A DNA stretch of 12,590 nt from an uncultured Marinosulfonomonas sp. (GTDB lineage Bacteria; Pseudomonadota; Alphaproteobacteria; Rhodobacterales; Rhodobacteraceae). The translations under genes were made by a program, and so were the position numbers. The number at the start of each line of letters is the position of its first letter. Position 1 is the first letter of the stretch. The DNA lies in NCBI GenBank assembly GCA_947311455.1, contig CAMZKY010000274.1, positions 1-12,590 of the forward strand, written 5' to 3'. Under the pieces are notes generated by a model. That model was given only the letters and a program-made list of their open reading frames with translations. It was not told the origin of the DNA and made no database searches. This document shows, piece by piece, positions 6,169-12,590 of the stretch.

Positions 6169-7154
6169 CATTGCCAACCGAAATGCGCGCCGTTGAAATC
6201 ACCAAACCCGGCGGTCCCGAGGTATTGAAAATTACCACGCGCCCCGTTCCAAAGCCCCGTTATGGCGAAATCCTGATCAAACTGGCCTATGCGGGGGTGA
6301 ACCGCCCTGACGCATTGCAGCGCGCCGGAAGCTACGCGCCGCCCCCCACTGCCAGCGATTTGCCCGGTTTGGAAGGCGCGGGCGAGGTTGTGGCGATTGG
6401 TGCGGGGGTGACCAATTCGTCGGTCGGCGAATCGGTCTGTGCGTTGTTGCCCGGTGGTGGCTATGCCGAATACGCCACTTGCGCCGCGACCCACGCATTG
6501 CCTGTGCCGGATGGTTTAACCTTGCAAGAGGCAGCGTGTTTGCCGGAAAACTATTTCACCGTCTGGTCAAACGTGTTTATGCGCGGCGGTTTGCAAGCCG
6601 GTGAGCGGTTTTTGGTGCATGGGGGTTCCAGTGGCATCGGCACAACCGCAATCCAGCTGGCCAATGCTTTTGGCGCACGGGTTTTTACCACCGCAGGATC
6701 GGATGAAAAATGCGCCGCTTGTCTGAAACTCGGGGCCGAGCAGGCAATCAATTATCATCAGGATGATTTTGTTGAAACCCTGCGTGCGGTTGGCGGTGCG
6801 AATATTATTCTGGATATGGTCGGGGGGGATTATATTTCCCGCAATATCAAAGCCTTGTCCACAGAAGGGCGTTTGGTTCAGATTGCGTTTCTAAACGGCC
6901 CCAAAGTGGATTTGAATTTTGCGCAGATCATGATGCGTCGACTAACGATCACCGGATCAACCCTGCGCCCGCAATCCGATCTGGCCAAGGCACGTATCGC
7001 GCAGCAATTGGCGCAACATGTCTGGCCTTTACTGGCGGCAAAGCGGGTGAAACCCGTGATCGATTCCGAATACATGCTGGGTGACGCACACAAGGCCCAT
7101 GCCCGTATGGAAAGCTCGACCCATATCGGAAAAATAGTTCTGAAAATAGACTGA
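6165..7154 (+). CDS. NAD(P)H:quinone oxidoreductase, PIG3-type MDR family
   Basis: This 329-residue cytosolic medium-chain reductase is expected to reduce quinones or other electrophiles with NADPH. It has a GroES-like N-terminal domain with YAGVNRPDALQRAG (42-55), the Rossmann nucleotide-binding motif HGGSSGIGTTAIQLA (152-166), and a C-terminal GSTLRPQSDLAKA region (264-276) typical of the p53-inducible gene 3 subgroup. No zinc ligands are visible, as expected for quinone reductases. I chose the ATG at 6165, in the ATGA shared with the COQ9 stop (6166-6168), over an in-frame ATG at 6135 that would add ten unlikely residues. A further in-frame ATG (6183) gives MRAVEITKPGG, the usual family start, but has no visible Shine-Dalgarno. 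Pairing with COQ9 fits a quinone-related unit. Confidence 0.93.
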   Translation: MTLPTEMRAVEITKPGGPEVLKITTRPVPKPRYGEILIKLAYAGVNRPDALQRAGSYAPPPTASDLPGLEGAGEVVAIGAGVTNSSVGESVCALLPGGGYAEYATCAATHALPVPDGLTLQEAACLPENYFTVWSNVFMRGGLQAGERFLVHGGSSGIGTTAIQLANAFGARVFTTAGSDEKCAACLKLGAEQAINYHQDDFVETLRAVGGANIILDMVGGDYISRNIKALSTEGRLVQIAFLNGPKVDLNFAQIMMRRLTITGSTLRPQSDLAKARIAQQLAQHVWPLLAAKRVKPVIDSEYMLGDAHKAHARMESSTHIGKIVLKID

Positions 7155-7211
7155 CGAAAAACCTCCAACTTGAAATGTTCTGAAGAGAAATTTTCCAAAT
7201 ATTAAAAAATA

Positions 7212-7233
7212 AGTTTTGTGCTGTTACAAAACT
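7212..7233. repeat. 8-bp inverted repeat in the transporter promoter
   Basis: AGTTTTGT (7212-7219) and ACAAAACT (7226-7233) are perfect arms around GCTGTT. It is AT-rich with no T run, so it is unlikely to terminate the quinone oxidoreductase transcript. It overlaps the Pho-box-like repeat and might be an operator for another regulator, or arise by chance. Confidence 0.4.
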
Positions 7234-7238
7234 GTGTC
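7221..7238 (+). promoter_or_regulatory. Pho-box-like direct repeat (PhoB site candidate)
   Basis: CTGTTAC-AAAA-CTGTGTC has the Pho box layout: two 7-bp half-sites starting CTGT, 11 bases apart, with an A-rich 4-base spacer. It matches the CTGTCAT-N4-CTGTCAT consensus in both CTGT cores. TATTCA at 7249-7254 begins 10 bases after the box, the spacing typical of PhoB-activated promoters, where the box replaces the -35. That places transcription start near 7261, about 40 bases before the binding-protein ATG. It fits the phosphonate/organophosphate-type transporter that follows. Confidence 0.6.
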
Positions 7239-7244
7239 AAACTC

Positions 7245-7254
7245 CGACTATTCA
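7245..7254 (+). promoter_or_regulatory. Candidate repressor operator, copy 1
   Basis: CGACTATTCA overlaps the predicted -10 of the transporter promoter. The same ten bases occur on the opposite strand in the repressor/oxidoreductase intergenic region (12293-12302). Two copies at two promoters of one locus suggest a shared operator for the DeoR-type protein; unproven. Confidence 0.4.
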
Positions 7255-7260
7255 AAAAAA

Positions 7261-7275
7261 CTGCCAACAAGGCAG
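7261..7275 (+). promoter_or_regulatory. Small hairpin at the predicted 5' end of the transporter mRNA
   Basis: CTGCC-AACAA-GGCAG is a perfect 5-bp stem with a 5-base loop, close to the expected transcript start and 12 bases before the GGGGAG Shine-Dalgarno (7287-7292). It may protect the abundant binding-protein mRNA from decay from the 5' end. Inference only. Confidence 0.3.
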
Positions 7276-7299
7276 AGTCATATGATGGGGAGATACCAA

Positions 7300-8319
7300 A
7301 TGAATTTGAAATCTAGAATTGCCGTATCCTTTGCTGCGGTTGCCATGTCAACAACCGCGTTGTTCGCGGGAACGGAATTGACAGTTTACACCGCAATCGA
7401 GGCCGAAGACCTGCCTCGCTATGCTGCAACATTCGAGGCCGCAAATCCGGACATCACCATCAACTGGGTGCGCGATTCAACCGGTGTGATCACCGCGAAA
7501 CTATTGGCCGAGCGCGACAATCCGCAAGCCGACGTGGTTTGGGGCCTCGCCGGCACCTCCCTGTTGTTGATGAAATCCGAAGGCATGCTCGAGCCATATG
7601 CGCCTGCAGGTGCCGATAAGCTTGACCCCAAATTCATCGATAGTGATACAACACCGTCCTGGGTTGGTATGGACGCATGGGTTGCGGCGGTTTGCTATAA
7701 CACCGTCGAAGCTGAAAAAGCTGGTTTGACACCGCCATCATCATGGAAAGATTTGCTTGATCCGCAATATGCAGGTCACATCATTATGCCAAACCCGAAT
7801 TCTTCGGGCACAGGTTTTCTTGACGTTTCCAGCTGGTTGCAAATCTTTGGCGAAGACGGCGGCTGGGATTATATGGATGGCCTGCACGCAAATATCGCAC
7901 GCTATACTCACTCCGGTTCCAAACCTTGTAAGCTGGCCGCAGCTGGCGAAATTCCAATCGGGATTTCTTTTGCTTTTCGTGGTGCCAAATCCAAGGCCGC
8001 TGGTGCGCCACTTGAAATTATTGTGCCAACCGAGGGTGTAGGTTGGGAAATGGAAGCGACAGCGATCATTGCCGGAACTGCCAACGAAGAAGCTGCGCAA
8101 AAGCTGGTAGATTTCACCATCTCGATGGAAGCCATGGAAATGTACAACAAAGGCTATGCCGTTGTTGCGATCCCGGGTGTTGCCAAGCCGGTTGAACATT
8201 TCCCCGACACACTGCTGGGCGCGATGATCAACAACGATTTTGAATGGGCCGCAAACAACCGCGCCACCATTCTGGGTGAATGGCAAAAACGCTATGACGG
8301 TAAATCCGATCCTAAATAG
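7300..8319 (+). CDS. 2-aminoethylphosphonate-type ABC transporter substrate-binding protein (AepX / PhnS2-like)
   Basis: This 339-residue periplasmic binding protein captures a phosphonate or related solute for the ABC importer encoded next. The N-terminus MNLKSRIAVSFAAVAMSTT, ending ALFA-GTE (about 23/24), is a Sec signal peptide. The mature part starts with ELTVYTAIEAEDL and contains WVRDSTG (56-62), PQADVVWGLAGTS (75-87), PSWVGMDAW (119-127), NPNSSGTGFLDV (165-176), THSGSKPC (203-210) and a C-terminal EWQKRYDGKS. This series matches, from memory, the family annotated as putative 2-aminoethylphosphonate binding proteins. The serine/threonine-rich SSGTG and HSGSK loops are plausible phosphonate contacts. 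I chose the ATG at 7300, with GGGGAG 7 bases upstream and a proper signal peptide, over the longer frame from 7216, which would cross the promoter. A strong terminator follows the stop. Confidence 0.92.
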   Translation: MNLKSRIAVSFAAVAMSTTALFAGTELTVYTAIEAEDLPRYAATFEAANPDITINWVRDSTGVITAKLLAERDNPQADVVWGLAGTSLLLMKSEGMLEPYAPAGADKLDPKFIDSDTTPSWVGMDAWVAAVCYNTVEAEKAGLTPPSSWKDLLDPQYAGHIIMPNPNSSGTGFLDVSSWLQIFGEDGGWDYMDGLHANIARYTHSGSKPCKLAAAGEIPIGISFAFRGAKSKAAGAPLEIIVPTEGVGWEMEATAIIAGTANEEAAQKLVDFTISMEAMEMYNKGYAVVAIPGVAKPVEHFPDTLLGAMINNDFEWAANNRATILGEWQKRYDGKSDPK

Positions 8320-8330
8320 GAATGGACACA

Positions 8331-8358
8331 AGCGGGGGCAGGGATGCCCCCGCTTTTT
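8331..8358 (+). terminator. Intercistronic intrinsic terminator / attenuator
   Basis: AGCGGGGGCA (8331-8340) pairs perfectly with TGCCCCCGCT (8345-8354) around a GGGA loop and is followed by a T run (8354-8358). This 10-bp GC-rich stem directly after the binding-protein stop should end most transcripts there, with readthrough supplying ATPase and permease. That would give the usual excess of binding protein. Confidence 0.92.
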
Positions 8359-8384
8359 CACTAGATAATAAAAGGAAGACGCCG

Positions 8385-9494
8385 TTGACCAATGGGGCCA
8401 CAGCAAAAGACGTGTATTTAAGCATTGAAAACTTATGGAAAGCCTTTGGTGATTTTCTTGCTCTAAAAGACATCTCGCTTGATATAATTGATGGTGAATT
8501 CGTGTGTTTTCTGGGGCCATCGGGCTGCGGGAAAACCACATTATTACGCGCCATTGCCGGCCTTGATCTGCAAACGCGGGGCACGGTTACACAAGGTGGC
8601 AAAGACATTTCAAATCTGCCCCCCAGCGAGCGGGATTTCGGCATTGTGTTTCAATCCTACGCACTGTTTCCCAACCTGACCATTGAAAAAAACGTGGCCT
8701 TTGGGCTGGAAAATACCGGCCGCAGCAAATCCGAAATTAAAACCCGTGTTGCCGATTTGCTGGAACTGGTTGGATTGCCCGATCAAGGCAGCAAATACCC
8801 CGCGCAATTATCAGGGGGGCAACAGCAACGAATTGCCTTGGCCCGCGCCATAGCCACCCATCCGGGCCTGTTGTTGTTGGATGAGCCCCTTTCGGCGCTG
8901 GATGCCAAAGTTCGGGTGCATTTGCGGCACGAAATCAAAGAGTTACAGCGCAAACTAAGTGTCACAACCGTAATGGTTACTCATGATCAGGAGGAGGCGC
9001 TTGCACTGGCTGACCGGATTGTTGTGATGAAAGACGGCCGCATCGTACAGGTGGGCACACCGACAGAAATCTACCGCGAACCGGCTAACCTGTTTGTTGC
9101 CGATTTTATCGGCGAGATGAATCAGATTCCCGCCACATCCGCAGGGCCTAACGCTCTGAATATCGGCGGGGCCACCATGACCTGTCGCACGCACGGGTTT
9201 CAGGAAAATGCTCCATTGGTGGCGGCAATCCGCCCCGAAGATATTATACCGCTGGGTGATGGAGACGCCGCCACGGAAACCACCGAAAACGCCTTTGCCG
9301 TTTCTATGCATGAGATGGAGTTTTTAGGCTCGTTCTGGCGCTGCCGACTAGCCAGCGAACGTTTTGCCGACCGCGAACTGATTGCCGACTTTTCGATTAA
9401 CGCCGTGCGCCGTTTGGAGATCACCAAAGGCGGCACCCTGAACATCGAACTACCCGCCAGCCGCCTGATGGCCTTTGCACAAGACGGGGAATAA
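8385..9494 (+). CDS. ABC transporter ATPase (AepV / PhnT2-like)
   Basis: This 369-residue cytoplasmic ATPase powers the importer. Residues are counted from the chosen start: Walker A GPSGCGKT (44-51), Q-loop FQSYALF (Gln90), signature LSGGQQQ (142-148), Walker B LLLLDEP (162-168, Glu167), D-loop SALD and switch His200 (VTHDQEEA). The C-terminal 120 residues hold TOBE-like sequence (AAIRPEDI). The best start is TTG at 8385, with GGAAG 6 bases upstream, giving MTNGATAKDVYLSIENLWKAFG. An in-frame ATG at 8322 exists, but the extension would be encoded by the terminator hairpin, so I reject it. The ATPase belongs to the spermidine/iron/phosphonate importer group (PotA/FbpC-like); its phosphonate assignment comes from the neighbouring binding protein. 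The permease starts 3 bases after the stop. Confidence 0.92.
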   Translation: MTNGATAKDVYLSIENLWKAFGDFLALKDISLDIIDGEFVCFLGPSGCGKTTLLRAIAGLDLQTRGTVTQGGKDISNLPPSERDFGIVFQSYALFPNLTIEKNVAFGLENTGRSKSEIKTRVADLLELVGLPDQGSKYPAQLSGGQQQRIALARAIATHPGLLLLDEPLSALDAKVRVHLRHEIKELQRKLSVTTVMVTHDQEEALALADRIVVMKDGRIVQVGTPTEIYREPANLFVADFIGEMNQIPATSAGPNALNIGGATMTCRTHGFQENAPLVAAIRPEDIIPLGDGDAATETTENAFAVSMHEMEFLGSFWRCRLASERFADRELIADFSINAVRRLEITKGGTLNIELPASRLMAFAQDGE

Positions 9495-9497
9495 ACC

Positions 9498-11510
9498 ATG
9501 ACCGACGTTGACATCGACCGCCTGCCAGACGGGCCACGGATTAAACCCAAACTCAGCCGCGACGATGTGTTGATGCGCAGCGGGATGGCGATTATTGCCG
9601 TTTATCTGGTTGTGACCCTTGCCCTGCCTTTATATGCGATGTTGTCGAAATCGTTTTCGACCTACCGATTTGATCTGACTCAGTATGAACTGCAGGCCAG
9701 TGATGAAAACGGGGCGTTTAACGATCAGGTTTTTACCGCTGCGCAATTAAACGACAAACTGCAAAAATTCTCAGATCTTGATCTAAGCACCGCCGCCGAT
9801 GGCCGCCTTGCCCCGTCAAAGTTTTTCCCTGATTTCAGCTTTCGTAGCCCTGTGAACTATCGCATTCGCAATGTATCCGAGGGCGGGCGTTTGCTGGTGG
9901 GATCAACCCTGAAAACCACAACCGACTGGCTGGAACTGGATAGTAACACCTTTCGCCGTGTGCAGTTGCGTCCGGTTGAATCCACCGGCCTAGATAATTT
10001 CAAACGCTATTTTTCCACGCCGGCCTTGTTCAACTCGATCAAAAATTCCCTGTTTATCGCACTGGTTAGCACCGTCGTAACAGTGTCGCTGGCGTTCTGG
10101 TTTGCCTATGCGCTGAACCGTTCTTGTATGCGGTTCAAGGGAGTTTTCCGACTGGTGGCTATGGCGCCGATTCTGGTGCCGTCCCTGTTGCCCGGCATTG
10201 CGCTGGTTTACCTGTTTGGCAATCAGGGTATGATCAAGGAACTGTTGTTTGGGGCCAGCATTTATGGCCCGATTGGCATCTTGATCGGGTCGGTGTTTTT
10301 CACCTTTCCCCATGCATTCCTGATCATATCAACCGCGCTGGCCATTTCCGATGCGCGTTTGTACGAGGCCGCAACCTCTTTGCGCGCAACCCCGTGGCGC
10401 ACGTTTTGGACAGTCACTATTCCGGGTGCTCGCTATGGTCTGATTTCGTCCGCAATTGTGGTGTTTAATTTGGTGATCACCGATTTCGGTCTGCCCAAGG
10501 TGATCGGTGGGCAATATAATGTGCTGGCGCTGGATATCTATAAACACGTGATCGGCCAGCAAAATTTCCAAATGGGTGCTGTGGTGTCGGTGGTTCTGTT
10601 GATCCCCGCGGTGTTTGCCTTTGCCATTGATCGCTATGTGCAAAGCAAACAGGTGGCGCAGCTATCCGCGCGCTCGGTCGCGTATCAGCCCAAACCAAAC
10701 CCCAAGGCCGACCGAATTTCGCTACTTTATTGCGCGCTGGTCGGGATATTTATCGTTGGTATTCTGGCCGTGTGCCAGTTGGCGGCACTGGTGAAATTCT
10801 GGCCCTATGATATGTCGCTAAGCCTGAACAATTACCAGTTTGAAAAGATGGATGGCGGTGGCTGGGGGGCCTATTACAACTCGATCAAGCTGGGGCTTGC
10901 CACGGCAGTTGTCGGCACATCAGTGGTGTTTTTCGGGGCCTATCTGGTGGAAAAGACCACAGGGTTCCGCACGGGGCGGGCAATTTTCCAGATGTTTGCT
11001 ATGCTGCCCATGGCGGTGCCCGGGATGGTGCTGGGTCTGGCTTATATCTTTTTCTTTAACAACCCGTCCAATCCGTTCAACGCGATTTACGGCACCATGG
11101 CGATCTTGGTGATTTGTTCGGTCACGCACTTTTATACGGTGTCGCATTTAACGGCGGTGACGGCCCTGAAACAGATGGACAAAGAATTTGAATCCGTCTC
11201 GGCGTCGTTAAAACAACCGACGATGAAACTGTTTGCGCGGGTCACGGTTCCGGTAAGTTTGCCGGCTATTCTGGACATTTCGATCTATCTGTTTGTGAAC
11301 GCCATGACCACGGTTTCGGCGGTGGTGTTTTTGGCCTCGCCCAAAACATCGCTGGCGTCGGTTGCGGTTTTAAATATGGACGACGCGGGCGATATCGCGC
11401 CTGCGGCGGCGATGGGGATGATGATTTTCTACACCAACGCGTTTGCCCGTATCATTCATTTGGTTGCCTCCAAAGGCATCCTGAAACGCACCCAAGCGTG
11501 GAAGGGCTAG
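9498..11510 (+). CDS. Fused double-domain ABC permease (AepW / PhnU2-like) with long periplasmic segment
   Basis: This 670-residue inner-membrane protein contains two BinPDT permease domains in one chain, so one polypeptide forms the whole channel. Domain 1 covers about 180-380, with the coupling-helix motif YEAATSLRATPWRTFWTVTIPG (289-310). Domain 2 covers about 455-660, with FESVSASLKQP...VTVPVSLP (564-589), where the EAA motif is degenerate. The first membrane helix is at about 29-50 and the next at about 183-206. The intervening 130 or so residues are polar, periplasmic and without hydrophobic spans, which is longer than I expect in fused permeases of this type. The start follows the ATPase stop by 3 bases, so translation is coupled. 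The stop TAG lies in a CTAG that also encodes the stop of the convergent repressor gene. Transporter class is certain; the substrate is inferred from the binding protein. Confidence 0.93.
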   Translation: MTDVDIDRLPDGPRIKPKLSRDDVLMRSGMAIIAVYLVVTLALPLYAMLSKSFSTYRFDLTQYELQASDENGAFNDQVFTAAQLNDKLQKFSDLDLSTAADGRLAPSKFFPDFSFRSPVNYRIRNVSEGGRLLVGSTLKTTTDWLELDSNTFRRVQLRPVESTGLDNFKRYFSTPALFNSIKNSLFIALVSTVVTVSLAFWFAYALNRSCMRFKGVFRLVAMAPILVPSLLPGIALVYLFGNQGMIKELLFGASIYGPIGILIGSVFFTFPHAFLIISTALAISDARLYEAATSLRATPWRTFWTVTIPGARYGLISSAIVVFNLVITDFGLPKVIGGQYNVLALDIYKHVIGQQNFQMGAVVSVVLLIPAVFAFAIDRYVQSKQVAQLSARSVAYQPKPNPKADRISLLYCALVGIFIVGILAVCQLAALVKFWPYDMSLSLNNYQFEKMDGGGWGAYYNSIKLGLATAVVGTSVVFFGAYLVEKTTGFRTGRAIFQMFAMLPMAVPGMVLGLAYIFFFNNPSNPFNAIYGTMAILVICSVTHFYTVSHLTAVTALKQMDKEFESVSASLKQPTMKLFARVTVPVSLPAILDISIYLFVNAMTTVSAVVFLASPKTSLASVAVLNMDDAGDIAPAAAMGMMIFYTNAFARIIHLVASKGILKRTQAWKG

Positions 11511-12274
11511 ACCGATATCACCTTGGTTTTGGCCGCAATCAACGCGGCCTCTAATGCGCCTTCCGGTTTGAAATCACACACAACGCGCGTGATGTTTTCC
11601 AACGGGCAAATCACAAAGGGCGCATTTGATCTCAACTTGGATTTGTCAATTAAAACTGTCACTTCGGCTGCTTGTTCGATCATGGCTTTGGCGATCTCTG
11701 CTTCGTCCTGGTCAAAATCTGCTGCGCCAAATTCCGTGAGGGTGCCAAGTGTCAGAACCACATGTTGCGTGCGATAGGTTTTGATCTGTTGTGCTGCGGT
11801 CGCGCCGATGGTTTGGCGGTTGTCATGGCGATAGGTGCCGCCCAGTAATAGCGCATGATTGTTGCTATCGGCCATCGCCCCCGCCACGTCCATCGAATTG
11901 GTAATCACATTCATGTCCGTACGGCTGACCAGCTGTTCGGCAAAGAAAACCGTGGTTGAGCCGGTGTCGACGAAGAGCGTTTCGCCATCGTGAAACAGAT
12001 CAACAGCGGCTTTGGAAATTTTCACCTTGGCTTCGACATTCTGGCGCATCCGGTGTTGAAACCCACTTTCGCCAAACATGCGGGGCAGGGTGGCACCGCC
12101 ATGGAATTTCTGGATTTTGCCTTGCTTTTCAAGTTCGGTCAGATCACGGCGAACGGTTTCGCGTGAGATGCCGAGCTGATCTGACAATTGATCCACTGTC
12201 GCGCGCTCACACTCGCGCAGGATGGTTACAATCTGGTTTTGTCGGGTTTGGACTTTCATTTTCTTTTTGACCAT
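11507..12274 (-). CDS. DeoR/GlpR-family transcriptional repressor
   Basis: This 255-residue regulator has an N-terminal DeoR winged helix-turn-helix: RQNQIVTILRECERATVDQLSDQLGISRETVRRDLTELEKQGK spans about 11-53, with recognition helix SRETVRRDL at 38-46, followed by KFHGGA (56-61). The C-terminal sensor domain has the phosphate-binding signature FVDTGSTT (101-108), LLLGGTYR (142-149), DEAEIAKAMIEQA (190-202) and LIDKSKL (208-214). Family members usually bind phosphorylated sugars or glycerol-3-phosphate. An in-frame ATG at residue 6 could be the true start, since neither has a clear Shine-Dalgarno. It is divergent from the FAD oxidoreductase gene (62 bases between starts) and convergent with the transporter operon. 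It probably controls one or both; see the 10-bp motif shared between the two promoters. Confidence 0.93.
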   Translation of the reverse strand: MVKKKMKVQTRQNQIVTILRECERATVDQLSDQLGISRETVRRDLTELEKQGKIQKFHGGATLPRMFGESGFQHRMRQNVEAKVKISKAAVDLFHDGETLFVDTGSTTVFFAEQLVSRTDMNVITNSMDVAGAMADSNNHALLLGGTYRHDNRQTIGATAAQQIKTYRTQHVVLTLGTLTEFGAADFDQDEAEIAKAMIEQAAEVTVLIDKSKLRSNAPFVICPLENITRVVCDFKPEGALEAALIAAKTKVISV

Positions 12275-12276
12275 TT

Positions 12277-12293
12277 AGTCATTATGAATTACT
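12277..12293. promoter_or_regulatory. Operator-like inverted repeat in the divergent promoter region
   Basis: AGTCATT-ATG-AATTACT is an inverted repeat of 7-bp arms (6 of 7 matching) with a 3-base centre. It begins 3 bases upstream of the repressor start codon, where autoregulation would be effective. TAGTC recurs 21 bases away (12276-12280 and 12297-12301), about two helical turns. It is a candidate repressor site. Confidence 0.35.
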
Positions 12294-12302
12294 GAATAGT
12301 CG
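12293..12302 (-). promoter_or_regulatory. Candidate repressor operator, copy 2
   Basis: TGAATAGTCG is the exact reverse complement of CGACTATTCA at 7245-7254 in the transporter promoter. It sits mid-way between the divergent repressor and oxidoreductase genes and abuts the inverted repeat at 12277-12293. Confidence 0.4.
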
Positions 12303-12336
12303 TAAGTAGAATAACAATCAAGCGACTGAGTCTAAA

Positions 12337-12590
12337 ATGACCAAGATAAAATATGATGTGGCAATAATCGGGGCGGGGATCGTTGGATGCGCGATGGCGC
12401 GGCGGTTTACGTTAGAGGGCGCAAAAACCGTTTTGCTGGAAAAAGCCAGCGACATTCTGGACGGGGCCAGCAAAGCCAATTCGGCGATTTTGCACACGGG
12501 GTTTGATGCGCCTGTTGGATCGGTTGAAGTGGGCTGCATTCAGGCGGGGCACGAAGAATACCGGCAGATATATACGGATATGGGGTTAAC
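12337..12590 (+). CDS. FAD-dependent oxidoreductase, N-terminal part (glycerol-3-phosphate / 2-hydroxyglutarate oxidase-like)
   Basis: The first 84 codons are present; the gene runs off the right edge. MTKIKYDVAIIGAGIVGCAMARR carries the dinucleotide-binding GAGIVG motif (12-17), then VLLEKASD (about 33-40), with the acidic residue that binds the FAD ribose. GASKANSAILHTGFDA (45-60) follows; this block resembles the COG0579 group (LhgO/YgaF and mycoplasma-type glycerol-3-phosphate oxidases). The substrate cannot be fixed from this part. Next to a GlpR-like repressor and a Pho-box-preceded transporter, oxidation of a glycerol-3-phosphate-like or other 2-hydroxy compound released from an imported organophosphorus solute is plausible. 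The ATG at 12337 has no strong Shine-Dalgarno, but it gives the standard N-terminus. Confidence 0.85.
   Translation, partial: MTKIKYDVAIIGAGIVGCAMARRFTLEGAKTVLLEKASDILDGASKANSAILHTGFDAPVGSVEVGCIQAGHEEYRQIYTDMGL

Noticed and set aside
7216..7299. Longer binding-protein frame from a TTG at 7216
   Set aside because: It would translate the Pho-box-like promoter and bury the signal peptide; the ATG at 7300 has GGGGAG upstream and a clean Sec signal.
8322..8384. ATG at 8322 as the ATPase start (390 residues)
   Set aside because: The 21 extra codons are encoded by the terminator hairpin and have no Shine-Dalgarno; the TTG at 8385 has one and gives a normal family N-terminus.
7741..8541. 266-residue open frame antisense to the binding-protein gene
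   Set aside because: No recognisable domain, odd composition, and it spans the terminator and two real genes; a shadow frame.

Overview
The window looks like chromosome from a marine alphaproteobacterium, most likely a Rhodobacterales (Roseobacter-type) lineage of moderate GC. The reasons are the rpsU / COQ9 / PIG3-type quinone oxidoreductase block, the protein style (S21, COQ9, DUF482-type protein) and a 2-aminoethylphosphonate-type ABC transporter. Taxonomy is inferred from protein resemblance only. I see no mobile element, CRISPR array, tRNA or rRNA, and no gene-free stretch over 300 bases.

Left part (1-2994): the C-terminus of a FemAB/DUF482-like acyltransferase overlaps an aquaporin with an NPAV second pore motif. 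Converging on it is a Tat-exported L,D-transpeptidase, with a palindromic hairpin between the two. Next on the minus strand is a PLP enzyme of the serine hydroxymethyltransferase fold that appears to lack the folate-chemistry residues of true SHMT.

Middle (3090-7154): deoD (purine nucleoside phosphorylase) and a full-length two-domain phosphagen kinase form a tight minus-strand pair. A phosphagen kinase is rare in bacteria. In this one the position of the catalytic glutamate in the NEEDHLR motif is glycine. Then comes rpsU with a strong terminator, a promoter and a structured 5' leader. Divergent from rpsU are COQ9 (ubiquinone biosynthesis) and a quinone oxidoreductase that share an ATGA start/stop overlap.

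Right part (7155-12590): a three-gene ABC importer of the AepXVW / PhnS2-T2-U2 type (binding protein, ATPase, fused double permease). A Pho-box-like direct repeat with a correctly spaced -10 candidate precedes it, which points to induction by phosphate starvation. A strong intrinsic terminator sits between the binding-protein gene and the ATPase gene and probably sets their stoichiometry. The permease has an unusually long periplasmic segment after its first membrane helix. The permease gene meets a DeoR/GlpR-type repressor gene tail to tail in a shared CTAG. Divergent from the repressor is the start of an FAD-dependent oxidoreductase resembling glycerol-3-phosphate / 2-hydroxyglutarate oxidases. 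A 10-bp sequence at the transporter promoter recurs inverted in the repressor/oxidase intergenic region and may be the repressor operator. Together these suggest a phosphorus-scavenging locus for a phosphonate or organophosphate whose carbon part is oxidised by the flavoenzyme.
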